Translations under genes and position numbers: made by a program
NCBI RefSeq assembly: GCF_030813415.1
Contig: NZ_JAUSUF010000003.1
Span: forward strand, 124,001 to 188,000
Direction of reading: 5' to 3'
DNA: 64,000 nt
Origin: Eubacterium multiforme
GTDB taxonomy: Bacteria; Bacillota; Clostridia; Clostridiales; Clostridiaceae
The notes under the pieces: model-generated
Told to the model about the DNA's origin: nothing
Database searches by the model: none
What the model saw: the letters and a program-made list of their open reading frames with translations, nothing else
In this document: piece by piece, positions 1 through 8,008 of the stretch
Layout: each line of letters opens with the position of its first letter
Numbering within the stretch: position 1 is the first letter of the stretch

Positions 1-1
1 G

Positions 2-580
2 ATAATAGAAAAAGGTGCTAGAATGATTTGGTACTTCATGTTTATGCCAGTAGGAGAGGATCCTATTAAAGATATGGAACTTATGTTAACTCCAGAGCAA
101 AGATTAATGCTTGGAAAAAGATCTAGAAAAATAAGAAAAACTAAAAAAATATTCTCAATAGATTTCTTTAATGATGCTCCTTATGTTGGAGGTTGTATTG
201 CAGGAAAATTCTATTGCCATATAAATTCAAAAGAAGATGTAGAACCTTGTATTTTCTCACATTTTTCAACTGATAATGTAAAGGGAAGACCTCTTATAGA
301 AGTATTCCAAACTCCTTATTTTAAAGAATTAAGGAAGAGACAACCATATAACAACAATTTATTAAGACCTTGTCCTATGGTTGATAATCCAGAAAAAATA
401 AGAGAAATAGTTAAAGTTACAGGTGCAAAACCTACTCATCCTAGTGCTAATTTAATGGTTACTGATAAAGAGTTTATGGATAAATTAGATAAATTGGCGG
501 AAGATTTTAGTGGACCAGCAGAAGAAGCCTTTAAAGAGGAATTTAATGGAACAGGTAACTATGAATTCTCAAAGGGCTAA
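2..580 (+). CDS. Radical SAM protein, C-terminal part (5' cut by window edge)
   Basis: The reading frame is open from base 2, so the ATG at 23 is internal and only the last 192 residues are visible. The fragment lacks the CxxxCxxC core. It carries a cysteine set typical of SPASM-like C-terminal extensions: GGCIAGKFYC, then VEPC, then LRPCPM. Such cysteines usually hold an auxiliary iron-sulfur cluster in radical SAM enzymes that modify peptides or cofactors. Substrate and exact subfamily cannot be read from this piece. It ends before a strong terminator, so it closes its own transcription unit. The family call rests on the cysteine pattern and remembered similarity. Confidence 0.65.
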   Translation: MIEKGARMIWYFMFMPVGEDPIKDMELMLTPEQRLMLGKRSRKIRKTKKIFSIDFFNDAPYVGGCIAGKFYCHINSKEDVEPCIFSHFSTDNVKGRPLIEVFQTPYFKELRKRQPYNNNLLRPCPMVDNPEKIREIVKVTGAKPTHPSANLMVTDKEFMDKLDKLAEDFSGPAEEAFKEEFNGTGNYEFSKG

Positions 581-618
581 AGAAAGTATATAAAATTAAA
601 AATTTTTAATATAATGAA

Positions 619-668
619 GAATTATCTAAAAAGTATATGAAATCTACGCTTTTAGATAATTCTTTTAT
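619..668 (+). terminator. Rho-independent terminator after the radical SAM gene
   Basis: A 13-bp perfect stem pairs GAATTATCTAAAA (619-631) with TTTTAGATAATTC (650-662), followed by a T-rich tail. Confidence 0.8.
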
Positions 669-743
669 TTTAAGTTATGTTTTAAAATTTTATTTATTAA
701 AATTAATATTTAATTAAAATATATCTATTTTAGATTGTCTTTG

Positions 744-771
744 TTGAAGAAATTTTGTTATGGAGTATACT
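744..771 (+). promoter_or_regulatory. Putative promoter of the small gene at 812
   Basis: TTGAAG (744-749) and TATACT (766-771) are separated by 16 bp and lie about 40 bp upstream of the start codon. Confidence 0.5.
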
Positions 772-811
772 AATAAGTAGCATAATAATTACAGATAATA
801 CGGAGGAAGAT

Positions 812-1123
812 ATGAATAGTTTTGAATTATATAAGGATATTATAAACTTATATAGAGAAGTAGATTTAGAATGCAATCTTAAACTAGATGATGTACTTAA
901 GAAAATCAATAACAAAGGAACAATTACCACAGTTAAAGAGGTTATTAGAGAATTAGATAATAATGAATTAGAAGTTTTAGCTAAATGTGGAAGATTAGAT
1001 TTGTCATTAGAAAATTTAATATTAGATGAAAAATATAGGTATTTATTTAATGAGGAAGATATAGAAATTTGTAAGGAAAGATTAAATAAATATAAAAATA
1101 TAGAAAATAAAGATGAAGAATAA
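812..1123 (+). CDS. Small hypothetical protein, 103 aa
   Basis: I do not recognise this protein. The frame is open from 755, but the ATG at 812 sits 4 bases after GGAGGA (802-807) while the earlier candidate has no ribosome binding site, so I place the start at 812. The product is charged and predicted mostly helical (MNSFELYKDIINLYREVDLE at the start, lysine- and glutamate-rich end). It has no signal peptide, membrane segment or cysteine pair of note. It stands alone between its own promoter and a perfect terminator, so it is probably a separately expressed cytoplasmic protein of unknown role. Confidence 0.6.
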   Translation: MNSFELYKDIINLYREVDLECNLKLDDVLKKINNKGTITTVKEVIRELDNNELEVLAKCGRLDLSLENLILDEKYRYLFNEEDIEICKERLNKYKNIENKDEE

Positions 1124-1172
1124 AAAATGGATTATTAAACTAAATATTTAGTTTAATAATCCATTTTTTTAT
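1122..1172 (+). terminator. Terminator, 17-bp perfect stem
   Basis: GGATTATTAAACTAAAT is followed directly by its exact reverse complement and then a run of seven T. A-rich sequence on the left could also stop transcription coming from the right. Confidence 0.85.
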
Positions 1173-1316
1173 GTAATATTTTAATTGAAAATAGACTTAT
1201 ATTATTAAAAAATTGAAAATTTTATAATTAAATATATTTTAAAATTAAAAAAAACTATAAATTTGATAGAAGGTGTAATAAAATATTACAAATATGAATA
1301 AAGTGTTAAAAATATA

Positions 1317-1345
1317 TTGAAAATGTAAATAAAATATTATATTAT
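1317..1345 (+). promoter_or_regulatory. Putative promoter of the DUF969/DUF979/pcp operon
   Basis: TTGAAA (1317-1322), 17-bp spacer, TATTAT (1340-1345). It leaves a leader of roughly 80 bp before the first gene. Confidence 0.55.
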
Positions 1346-1434
1346 TTTAAACAAGATATAAATTAATTAAAAAAACATAAAAAACTAAGATTGTTTAATC
1401 TAAATATTAGGGAAGATAGGAGTGAAAGTAACTA

Positions 1435-2100
1435 ATGATTAAGTTGATTGGAATTTTAATTGTAATATTAGGATTTGTATTTAAAATAGAAACTTTATTT
1501 ACAGTACTAGTAGCGGGGCTTGCAACTGGATTAGTTGCAGGAATGGACATAAATGAAATTCTAACTGTACTTGGAGAATCTTTTGTAGCTAACAGAGCAG
1601 TTTCTTTATTCGTTTTAACTTTACCTGTAATTGGAGTATTAGAAAGATATGGTTTAAGACAAAGAGCAATATATTTAATAAAGAGATTAGGAAAACTTAC
1701 AACTGGAGGAGTATTAAGTGTTTATACATTAATTAGAGAGTTTATGGGTGCTCTTTCAATAAGAATAAGTGGACATCCTCAGTTTGTTAGACCTTTAGTT
1801 AATCCAATGGCTCAGGCAGCAGCACATAATAAATATGGAGAAATAGATGAAGCAGACGAAGAGAAAATAAAAGCTTTATCAGCATCATCTGAAAATATTG
1901 GAAACTTTTTTGGACAAAATCTTTTTGCAGGAAGTTCAGGGGTACTTTTAATATCAAGTACTTTAACAGAGTTTGGATATGGTGTTACAGCTTTAAGTAT
2001 TGCAAAGGCAAGCTTTATTATGGCAATAGTAGCCCTTATAATTTCTGTACTTCAAAATTACCTATATGATAAGAAATTAGAGAAGAAGTATAAAAAATAG
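1435..2100 (+). CDS. DUF969 family membrane protein, likely 5-oxoproline transporter component
   Basis: This 221-residue integral membrane protein has hydrophobic segments near residues 2-20, 22-45, 55-70 and 180-202. A conserved-looking polar stretch (GHPQFVRPLVNPMAQAA, then SASSENIGNFFGQN) may line a transport path. I recognise it as DUF969, which is normally found beside DUF979 and pyrrolidone-carboxylate peptidase. The ATG at 1435 is the only start, because TAA lies two codons upstream in frame. AGGAG (1418-1422) is 12 bases away, a rather long spacing. The next gene follows after 26 bp. Transport of 5-oxoproline is inferred from context and has not been shown by sequence. Confidence 0.8.
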   Translation: MIKLIGILIVILGFVFKIETLFTVLVAGLATGLVAGMDINEILTVLGESFVANRAVSLFVLTLPVIGVLERYGLRQRAIYLIKRLGKLTTGGVLSVYTLIREFMGALSIRISGHPQFVRPLVNPMAQAAAHNKYGEIDEADEEKIKALSASSENIGNFFGQNLFAGSSGVLLISSTLTEFGYGVTALSIAKASFIMAIVALIISVLQNYLYDKKLEKKYKK

Positions 2101-2126
2101 TTTTACAAAGGATGGGAGGAGAGTAT

Positions 2127-3059
2127 ATGCAAGAATTCATAAATGTATCTTTAGAGATTTTTTATATAACAATGGGATTGCTTATGCTAGTTATAGCATA
2201 TAAGGCATATAAAACTATAGATTCAAACAAAAGATATTTTACTGCACTATTTTGGACTATGATGGCTCTACCATTTATTTTAGGTAAGGTATTGCCTGCA
2301 AATATAATTGGTGGGATACTTATATTATCAAGTTTATTAACTCTTTCAAAGCAAGTTGTTTTTGCAAAATATGATGTTGCAACTGAAGAAGAAGGACTAA
2401 AAGCTTCACAAAAATTTAAAAATAAGATTTTTTTACCTTCATTAGTTTTAGCAATAGCATCAGTTGTAGTTGCAATGGCATTAACTGACTATAAAAATTC
2501 ATCACAATTTGCTATTGGAATAGGTGCAATGGCAGCTATGATTGCAGTATTTTCAATTACAAAGGCTAAGCCAAAAGAAGCAATTAATGATGGAGCAAGA
2601 CTTTTCAATCAAATGGGACCAACAAGTATGTTACCACAATTATTAGTTGCACTTGGAGCATTATTTACAAAAGCTGGAGTTGGAGATGTTATATCAAATC
2701 AAATTTCAGGTATAGTACCTCAGGATAGTAGATTTTTAGGGGTAGTAGCTTATGTACTTGGAATGGCGTTATTTACAATGGTTATGGGAAATGGTTTTGC
2801 GGCATTTTCAGTAATTACAGCAGGAATTGGAGTTCCATTTGTACTTGCACAAGGAGGAAATCCAGCAATAGTTGGAGCATTAGCTCTTACAGCAGGATAT
2901 TGTGGAACACTTTTAACACCAATGGCAGCAAACTTTAATATAGTGCCATCAGCACTATTAGATTGTAAAAATCAATATGAAGTAATAAAACATCAGGCAC
3001 CAACAGCTATAATCTTATTAGTTATGCACATATTTGCAATGTATTTCTTAGCATTTTAA
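2127..3059 (+). CDS. DUF979 family membrane protein, likely 5-oxoproline transporter component
   Basis: The product has 310 residues and about eight hydrophobic segments. Small-residue-rich helices near the end (NPAIVGALALTAGYCGTLLT) resemble those of ion-coupled carriers. It is recognised as DUF979, the constant partner of DUF969. The frame is open from 2112, but GGGAGGAG (2114-2121) is placed correctly for the ATG at 2127, which I use. It sits between DUF969 and pcp with short gaps, so the two membrane proteins probably form one permease feeding or serving the peptidase. Function is inferred from the conserved neighbourhood. Confidence 0.8.
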   Translation: MQEFINVSLEIFYITMGLLMLVIAYKAYKTIDSNKRYFTALFWTMMALPFILGKVLPANIIGGILILSSLLTLSKQVVFAKYDVATEEEGLKASQKFKNKIFLPSLVLAIASVVVAMALTDYKNSSQFAIGIGAMAAMIAVFSITKAKPKEAINDGARLFNQMGPTSMLPQLLVALGALFTKAGVGDVISNQISGIVPQDSRFLGVVAYVLGMALFTMVMGNGFAAFSVITAGIGVPFVLAQGGNPAIVGALALTAGYCGTLLTPMAANFNIVPSALLDCKNQYEVIKHQAPTAIILLVMHIFAMYFLAF

Positions 3060-3105
3060 GTAAATGCTTTAATATAAAATATACAAAAGAGGGAGGAATT
3101 AACAA

Positions 3106-3747
3106 ATGAAAGTATTATTAACAGGTTTTGATCCTTTTGGAGGAGAAAAAATAAATCCAGCTGAGGAAGCTGTAATGAGAGTTTCAGAAAATATAAATGG
3201 AGCTGAAGTTATAAAGCTTATAATACCAACTGTTTATGAAAAATCTTTAGAGAAAATTGAGAAAGCTATTATAGAAAATAGACCGGACATAGTAATATCA
3301 ATAGGACAAGCTGGAGGAAGATTTGAAATAACTCCAGAAAGGGTAGCAATAAATGTTAATGATTTTAGAATTAAAGATAACGAAGGCAACCAACCAGTAG
3401 ATGAAGTTATAAGGGAAGACGGAGAAGGAGCTTATTTTTCAAGTTTACCAGTGAAGGGGATTGTTAAACATTTAAATGAAAATGGAGTTCCAAGTACATT
3501 ATCAAATACAGCAGGAACATTTGTATGCAATCATGTAATGTATGGGGTTTTATACATGATTGATAAAAAATATCCAAATATTAAAGGTGGATTTATTCAC
3601 ATTCCATATGCAACATCTCAAGTAATTAATAAAAAAAATACACCATTTATGTCATTAGAAGAGATTATTAAAGGTATAGAATTAGCTATAGAAGCTTGTA
3701 CTATATACAGTGAAGATATAAAGGCAGTAGGTGGAGAAATATGTTAG
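3106..3747 (+). CDS. pcp: Pyroglutamyl-peptidase I (pyrrolidone-carboxylate peptidase)
   Basis: This cysteine peptidase of family C15 removes N-terminal pyroglutamate from peptides in the cytoplasm. The 213-residue length is standard. The N-terminal signature [16 protein letters not shown] is present. The catalytic triad can be read as Glu78 (TPERVA), Cys141 (TFVCNH) and His165 (GFIHIP). GGGAGG precedes the ATG. The last bases overlap the next start codon (ATGTTAG), so translation is probably coupled to the cyclotransferase-like gene. Free 5-oxoproline is its product, which fits the neighbouring membrane genes. Confidence 0.95.
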   Translation: MKVLLTGFDPFGGEKINPAEEAVMRVSENINGAEVIKLIIPTVYEKSLEKIEKAIIENRPDIVISIGQAGGRFEITPERVAINVNDFRIKDNEGNQPVDEVIREDGEGAYFSSLPVKGIVKHLNENGVPSTLSNTAGTFVCNHVMYGVLYMIDKKYPNIKGGFIHIPYATSQVINKKNTPFMSLEEIIKGIELAIEACTIYSEDIKAVGGEIC

Positions 3748-4145
3748 TTAATAAGGTATTTGTTTATGGAAGTCTTAGAAGTGGGATGTTCAACTATGAT
3801 AAGTTATTAAAGGGTAAGGTTAAAGGGTTAAAATTAGGAAAGATTAATGGAGAGTTATTCCATATAGAAAATAAGGGATATCCAGCAGTAATTTGTGGGG
3901 ACAAAGAAGTTGTTGGAGAATTAATGGAATTTAAAGATTTTAATAGTACATTAATTGAATTAGATGAACTTGAGAGTTATATTGAGGGAGATAAAAATTC
4001 GGAGTATATAAGAGAAGAAGTAGAGGTTTCTTTAGAAGATGGGACTAAAGAAAAAGCATACTTTTATAAGTATAATAAAGATTCTAAGAAGAATATTGAA
4101 GATAAACTTATAAAGGTTAATAGTGGGGATTGGTTAAACAAATAA
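3741..4145 (+). CDS. Gamma-glutamylcyclotransferase-like (AIG2/GGCT fold) protein
   Basis: The 134-residue protein opens with [14 protein letters not shown], the substrate loop of the GGCT/AIG2 family. It retains the LDELESY motif, whose Glu78 matches the catalytic glutamate. GGCT enzymes cyclise gamma-glutamyl compounds and release 5-oxoproline. The start overlaps the pcp stop by 7 bp. The gene therefore shares an operon with a second 5-oxoproline-releasing enzyme and two membrane proteins. Other family members act on gamma-glutamylamines or peptides, so the true substrate is open. A terminator follows. Confidence 0.82.
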   Translation: MLVNKVFVYGSLRSGMFNYDKLLKGKVKGLKLGKINGELFHIENKGYPAVICGDKEVVGELMEFKDFNSTLIELDELESYIEGDKNSEYIREEVEVSLEDGTKEKAYFYKYNKDSKKNIEDKLIKVNSGDWLNK

Positions 4146-4156
4146 TTTAAAGTATA

Positions 4157-4199
4157 AGCAGTTTAATAAAATGGGTATATTAAACTGCTATTTTTTATT
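4157..4199 (+). terminator. Terminator of the pcp operon
   Basis: AGCAGTTTAATA (4157-4168) pairs with TATTAAACTGCT (4178-4189), followed by ATTTTTTATTTT. Confidence 0.85.
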
Positions 4200-4238
4200 T
4201 TAAATAAGGATATTAATAATAAAAATGTTAAAATTTAC

Positions 4239-4267
4239 TTGAAAATGTTTTCTTGAATAAATATAAT
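4239..4267 (+). promoter_or_regulatory. Promoter of the YhcH-family gene
   Basis: TTGAAA (4239-4244), 17 bp, TATAAT (4262-4267). This is near consensus, about 85 bp upstream of the start codon. Confidence 0.65.
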
Positions 4268-4288
4268 TAAATTAGGAAATTAATAGTA

Positions 4289-4337
4289 ATAACTTAAAGT
4301 TATGTAAGATGAATTATTTTTCTGCATAGCTTTTTTT
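4289..4337 (+). promoter_or_regulatory. Possible leader attenuator before the YhcH-family gene
   Basis: In the transcribed leader, AGTTATGTA (4298-4306) can pair with TGCATAGCT (4323-4331), using two G-U pairs, and seven T follow. This resembles an intrinsic terminator placed just ahead of the ribosome binding site. An overlapping smaller palindrome, ATAACTTAAAGTTAT (4289-4303), would compete for the left arm. The regulatory role is inferred. Confidence 0.4.
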
Positions 4338-4352
4338 AATGGGGGAAGAAAA

Positions 4353-4799
4353 ATGATATTAGACAGAGTAGAAAATTTAGAGATGTATTGTAACAATGAA
4401 ATTATGAAGAAAGCATGTAAGTTTTTAAAAACTCATGATTTTTCAAAGGATGAAAAAGGAGCACATAAAATAGAAGGAGAAGATTTCTTCTATGCAATAT
4501 CAGAATATACTACTAAAGATCCTTTAGATGGAAAATGGGAATCACATAAAAGATACATAGATATTCAATATATGGTAAAAGGACAAGAAAAAATAGGATA
4601 TGGATATTTTAATGATATGGAAATAGTAAAGTATAATGAAGAAGGAGATTTCTGTAGCTTAAAAGGGGAAGGAGAATGTGAAATTCTATTAAATGAAGGA
4701 AGTTTTGCATTATTTTATCCACAGGATGCTCATATGCCAGGATTAAAAGTTAATAAAAATGAAAATATAAGAAAAATAGTATTAAAAATACCAGTATAA
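4353..4799 (+). CDS. YhcH/YjgK/YiaL family protein (DUF386)
   Basis: This 148-residue protein of the cupin-like YhcH/YjgK/YiaL family is a relative of EbgC. Members are linked to sugar-acid, sialic acid and galactoside breakdown, probably as anomerases or isomerases. Family landmarks are present: WESHKRYIDIQYMVKGQEKI in the middle and ALFYPQDAHMPG near the end, whose His, Glu and Asp residues bind metal in known structures. GGGGGAAG lies 6 bases before the ATG. It is transcribed alone, and no sialic acid or galactoside genes are in the window, so its sugar cannot be named. Confidence 0.85.
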   Translation: MILDRVENLEMYCNNEIMKKACKFLKTHDFSKDEKGAHKIEGEDFFYAISEYTTKDPLDGKWESHKRYIDIQYMVKGQEKIGYGYFNDMEIVKYNEEGDFCSLKGEGECEILLNEGSFALFYPQDAHMPGLKVNKNENIRKIVLKIPV

Positions 4800-4816
4800 T
4801 TTAAATAGCTATTTAG

Positions 4817-4862
4817 TAATTAACCTTCATATCAGCAAATGATATGGAGGTTAATTATTCTT
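4817..4862 (+). terminator. Terminator after the YhcH-family gene
   Basis: A 17-bp stem (4817-4833 with 4841-4857) contains one G-U pair and has a 7-base loop. The T-run after it is weak. Confidence 0.65.
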
Positions 4863-4919
4863 AAAATGAGTTTGTAATTTATCATAATAGAATAATTATA
4901 AAAAATATGATATATTAAA

Positions 4920-4931
4920 TTAAACGTTTAA
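4920..4931. promoter_or_regulatory. LacI-type palindrome before the regulator gene
   Basis: TTAAACGTTTAA is a perfect 12-bp palindrome with a central CG, just downstream of an extended -10 (TGATATATT) and 18 bp before the TTG start. This position suits autorepression. Confidence 0.55.
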
Positions 4932-4949
4932 TATTTTGGAGGTGATAAC

Positions 4950-5942
4950 TTGAAAGTAACTATAAAAGATGTGGCAAAGGAAGCAAATGTTGCACCTTCT
5001 ACCGTTTCAAGAGTTATATCAAATAGTCATAAAATAAGCGAAGAAACAAAAGCAAAAGTAAATAAGGCAATAAAAAAGTTAAATTATACTCCAAATGTTA
5101 TGGCTAGAGGGTTAGTTAGTAACAAAACTAGAATATTAGGAGTTGTTCTTCCTAACGAAGCTGCAGACTTATTTTCAAATCCATTCTTTGTTGAAGCTAT
5201 GAAAGGAATGAGTATTGGGGCTGAAGAAAATGGTTATTATATAATGTATGCCTTTAGTAAAAATGAGGAAGATGAATTAAAAGGTGTTAAAGAATTTACA
5301 TCTAGCAACTTATTAGATGGAATATGCCTTCTAACAGCAAGAGAAAATGATAAATGTATAAATTATTTAAAAGAAATAAACTTTCCTTTTGTAGTAGTAG
5401 GAAGACCAGATGATGATAAAAATATACTTTGGGTAGATAATGATAACTTTAAAGCTATGTATAATTTAGTAAATAAGTTAATAAAAGAAGGTCATAATAA
5501 AATTGGATTTATAGGTGCTAAAAAGGACTGGAAAGTTTCAAAATATAGATTGAATGGATATAAGGATGCATTAAGAAAAAATAAAATTCCTTTTAATAAA
5601 GATATTGTAATGGAAGGAATAGATTTTACAGAAGAATGTGGCTATGATGCAATGAAGAAAATTTTAAAAGATAAATCTTTAGATGCTGTTGTTACAACAG
5701 AGGATCTTTTAGCAATTGGAGCTAATAAGTTTCTTTTAGAAAATAAAATTAAAAATATAAAGGTTATTGGATTTAACAACACGCCAATGACTAAATATCA
5801 AAATCCACCAATAGCTTCAATTGATATAAATGCTACTGAACTTGGTTATGAGGCAACAAACTTACTTATTAGTACATTAAATGGAAAAAGAAAAAATAAA
5901 ACTAATTATCATATAGTAGAAACAAAATTTATTGAAAGATAA
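4950..5942 (+). CDS. LacI/GalR family transcriptional regulator, probably for the maltose genes
   Basis: The 330-residue protein starts with a canonical LacI helix-turn-helix and hinge (VTIKDVAKEANVAPSTVSRV, then KLNYTPNVMARGL). A periplasmic-binding-protein-like sugar domain extends to the C-terminus. The start is TTG at 4950, supported by GGAGGTGAT immediately upstream. CG-centred palindromes of LacI type lie before this gene and before the downstream GH13 gene. The simplest reading is a MalR-like repressor of the adjacent GH13-PTS-phosphatase genes and of itself. The effector is not visible. Confidence 0.88.
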   Translation: MKVTIKDVAKEANVAPSTVSRVISNSHKISEETKAKVNKAIKKLNYTPNVMARGLVSNKTRILGVVLPNEAADLFSNPFFVEAMKGMSIGAEENGYYIMYAFSKNEEDELKGVKEFTSSNLLDGICLLTARENDKCINYLKEINFPFVVVGRPDDDKNILWVDNDNFKAMYNLVNKLIKEGHNKIGFIGAKKDWKVSKYRLNGYKDALRKNKIPFNKDIVMEGIDFTEECGYDAMKKILKDKSLDAVVTTEDLLAIGANKFLLENKIKNIKVIGFNNTPMTKYQNPPIASIDINATELGYEATNLLISTLNGKRKNKTNYHIVETKFIER

Positions 5943-5977
5943 AAAACAATCTTTATTTGAAAGAGATTGTTTTTTAT
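5942..5977 (+). terminator. Terminator after the LacI-type regulator
   Basis: AAAACAATCTTT pairs with AGAGATTGTTTT (one G-U), followed by a T-run. Confidence 0.8.
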
Positions 5978-5987
5978 TACTCTTTAA

Positions 5988-5999
5988 GGCAAACGTTTG
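5988..5999. promoter_or_regulatory. LacI-type operator, upstream copy
   Basis: GCAAACGTTTGC is a perfect palindrome. It lies about 320 bp before the GH13 gene and 285 bp from the second copy, a distance compatible with looping. It also fits a loose catabolite-responsive element. Confidence 0.6.
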
Positions 6000-6106
6000 C
6001 ACAAAATAAAGAGTAATAGGAAGTAATTAAGAGATATCTATAGGAAATATTAAGAAATTTTATTATAACCACCTTTGATAACATTTAAAAAATTTGATAA
6101 TATAAA

Positions 6107-6165
6107 TTTATAAACTAAAGAAAAGCTTTACATAAAATTGCAAAGAAAAAACTAAAGTTTATAAA
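6107..6165. repeat. Inverted repeat in the maltose-gene control region
   Basis: TTTATAAACT (6107-6116) is inverted as AGTTTATAAA (6156-6165) around 39 bp. The rest of the 340-bp gap between the regulator and the GH13 gene is AT-rich and shows no other gene. Confidence 0.4.
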
Positions 6166-6272
6166 GGACTAGTGAAATTAGAAATAAAACTAAAAAATTT
6201 AATAGTAATATATTTAGAAAAATTAAGATAATATAGTTGTTAAATAGCAGCTATAAAAATTTTTGTATTTTG

Positions 6273-6286
6273 GGCAAACGTTTGCC
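6273..6286. promoter_or_regulatory. LacI-type operator before the GH13-PTS operon
   Basis: GGCAAACGTTTGCC is a perfect 14-bp palindrome ending 34 bp before the start codon. It shares its 12-base core with the copy at 5988. Confidence 0.7.
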
Positions 6287-6320
6287 TGAAATCTTTAAAT
6301 AGAAAAGGTGATAGATTTAT

Positions 6321-7985
6321 ATGAAGAAAAAATGGTGGAAAGAATTAATTGGTTATCAGATATATACTAAAAGTTTTAAAGATTCTAATGGAGATGGAAT
6401 TGGAGATATTAAAGGGATAATATCTAAGCTAGATTATTTAAAAGATTTAGGAATAGATGTTATATGGGTTTGTCCAATGTACAAATCACCAAATGATGAT
6501 AATGGATATGACATAAGTGATTATGAAGAAATACTTAATGAGTTTGGAAGTATGGAAGATTTTAATGAATTACTTAAAGAAGTTCATAATAGAGGAATGA
6601 AGCTTATTATTGATTTAGTTATAAATCATACAAGTGATGAACATAAGTGGTTTAAAGAGTCAAAATCTTCTAGGGATAATGAAAAAAGTGATTGGTATAT
6701 TTGGAGAGATGGTAAAGATAAAAAAGAACCAAATAACTGGGAAAGTATTTTTAAAGGATCAGCTTGGGAATATTGTGAGGATAGAAAGCAATATTATATG
6801 CATTTATTTACTAAGAAGCAGCCAGATTTAAATTGGGAAAATGAAAATATGAGAAAAGAAATATATAAAATGATTAATTGGTGGCTTGATAAAGGAATAG
6901 ATGGATTTAGAGTAGATGCTATAAGTCATATAAAAAAGGAAGATGGACTTAAGGATATGGAAAATCCAAAAGATTTAAAATATGTATCTTCCTTTGATAA
7001 GCATATGAATGTAGAAGGAATACAAAAATATTTAAAAGAGCTAAAAGAAGAAACCTTTGATAAGTACAATATAATGACTGTTGGAGAAGCTAATGGAGTA
7101 AATTCAGATGAAGCTGAAGAATGGGTTAGTGAAGATAAAGGTAAATTTAATATGATATTCCAGTTCGAGCATTTACATCTATGGGATTATGATGAAAATG
7201 AAGGCTTTAACATTAAAAAGTATAAAGATGTATTAACTAGATGGCAAAAGGATTTAGATGGTAATGGATGGAATGCATTATTTATTGAAAACCATGATAT
7301 ACCAAGATGCACTTCAACTTGTGGAGATGATGGAAAATATTTAAAAGAATCAGCAAAGGCTTTTGCAGCAACATATTTTCTTCAGCAAGGAACACCTTTT
7401 ATATATCAAGGTCAAGAAATAGGAATGACTAATGTAAAATTTGAAACTATAGAAGAATATCAAGATATAAAGTGTATAAATAATTATAATGAAAAAATTA
7501 AAGAGGGAGTTTCAAAGGAAAAAGCCATGAAGGAGGTATGGGCAACTTCAAGGGATAATGCACGTACTCCAATGCAGTGGAATTCAAGTGAAAATGCAGG
7601 GTTTACAGAAGGAAATCCATGGATAAAGGTAAATGATAATTATAAATATATAAATGTAGAAATGGAAGAGAAGGATAAGGATTCAGTTCTTAATTTTTAT
7701 AAAAATCTTATATCCCTTAGAAAATCAAGTGAAACATTAATATATGGAAGTTATGATTTAATATTAGAAGAGGATGAGAAGATTTATGCTTACATAAGAA
7801 CTTTAGGAAAAGAAAAATATATTATAATAAGTAATTTAGCAAAAGAAGAAGCTAAGTATAGTTACCAAAAAGAGAAACTTAGTAGTAAAAACTTAATTTT
7901 AAGTAATTATAAGGTTGAAGACCACAAAGATATAACAGAATTTACTTTAAAACCTTATGAATGCAGAATATATAAAAGTTTCTAA
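6321..7985 (+). CDS. GH13 alpha-glucosidase (oligo-1,6-glucosidase/maltase type)
   Basis: This cytoplasmic glycoside hydrolase of family 13 has 554 residues, the usual length for the oligo-1,6-glucosidase/trehalose-6-phosphate hydrolase group. Regions in order are DLVINHTS (from Asp98), GFRVDA with nucleophile Asp199, TVGEANG with acid/base Glu256, and IENHDIPR with Asp326. The residue after the nucleophile is Ala200. In bacterial members of this group Ala is associated with alpha-1,4 (maltase) preference and Val with alpha-1,6 preference, so I lean towards maltose-type substrates. It has no signal peptide. AAGGTGAT precedes the ATG. The PTS gene follows after 23 bp. Confidence 0.88.
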   Translation: MKKKWWKELIGYQIYTKSFKDSNGDGIGDIKGIISKLDYLKDLGIDVIWVCPMYKSPNDDNGYDISDYEEILNEFGSMEDFNELLKEVHNRGMKLIIDLVINHTSDEHKWFKESKSSRDNEKSDWYIWRDGKDKKEPNNWESIFKGSAWEYCEDRKQYYMHLFTKKQPDLNWENENMRKEIYKMINWWLDKGIDGFRVDAISHIKKEDGLKDMENPKDLKYVSSFDKHMNVEGIQKYLKELKEETFDKYNIMTVGEANGVNSDEAEEWVSEDKGKFNMIFQFEHLHLWDYDENEGFNIKKYKDVLTRWQKDLDGNGWNALFIENHDIPRCTSTCGDDGKYLKESAKAFAATYFLQQGTPFIYQGQEIGMTNVKFETIEEYQDIKCINNYNEKIKEGVSKEKAMKEVWATSRDNARTPMQWNSSENAGFTEGNPWIKVNDNYKYINVEMEEKDKDSVLNFYKNLISLRKSSETLIYGSYDLILEEDEKIYAYIRTLGKEKYIIISNLAKEEAKYSYQKEKLSSKNLILSNYKVEDHKDITEFTLKPYECRIYKSF

Positions 7986-8008
7986 TAAATATTTGGAGGT
8001 ATAATGGG

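Noticed and set aside
6107-6165. Inverted repeat before the GH13 gene as a terminator or riboswitch
   Set aside because: No T-run follows and no conserved aptamer sequence was recognised. It is listed only as a repeat.
6321-7985. Naming the GH13 enzyme trehalose-6-phosphate hydrolase (treA/treC)
   Set aside because: The neighbours are a maltose/glucose-type PTS and a MapP-like phosphatase and not a trehalose PTS with TreR. Sequence alone does not separate the GH13 subtypes well enough.
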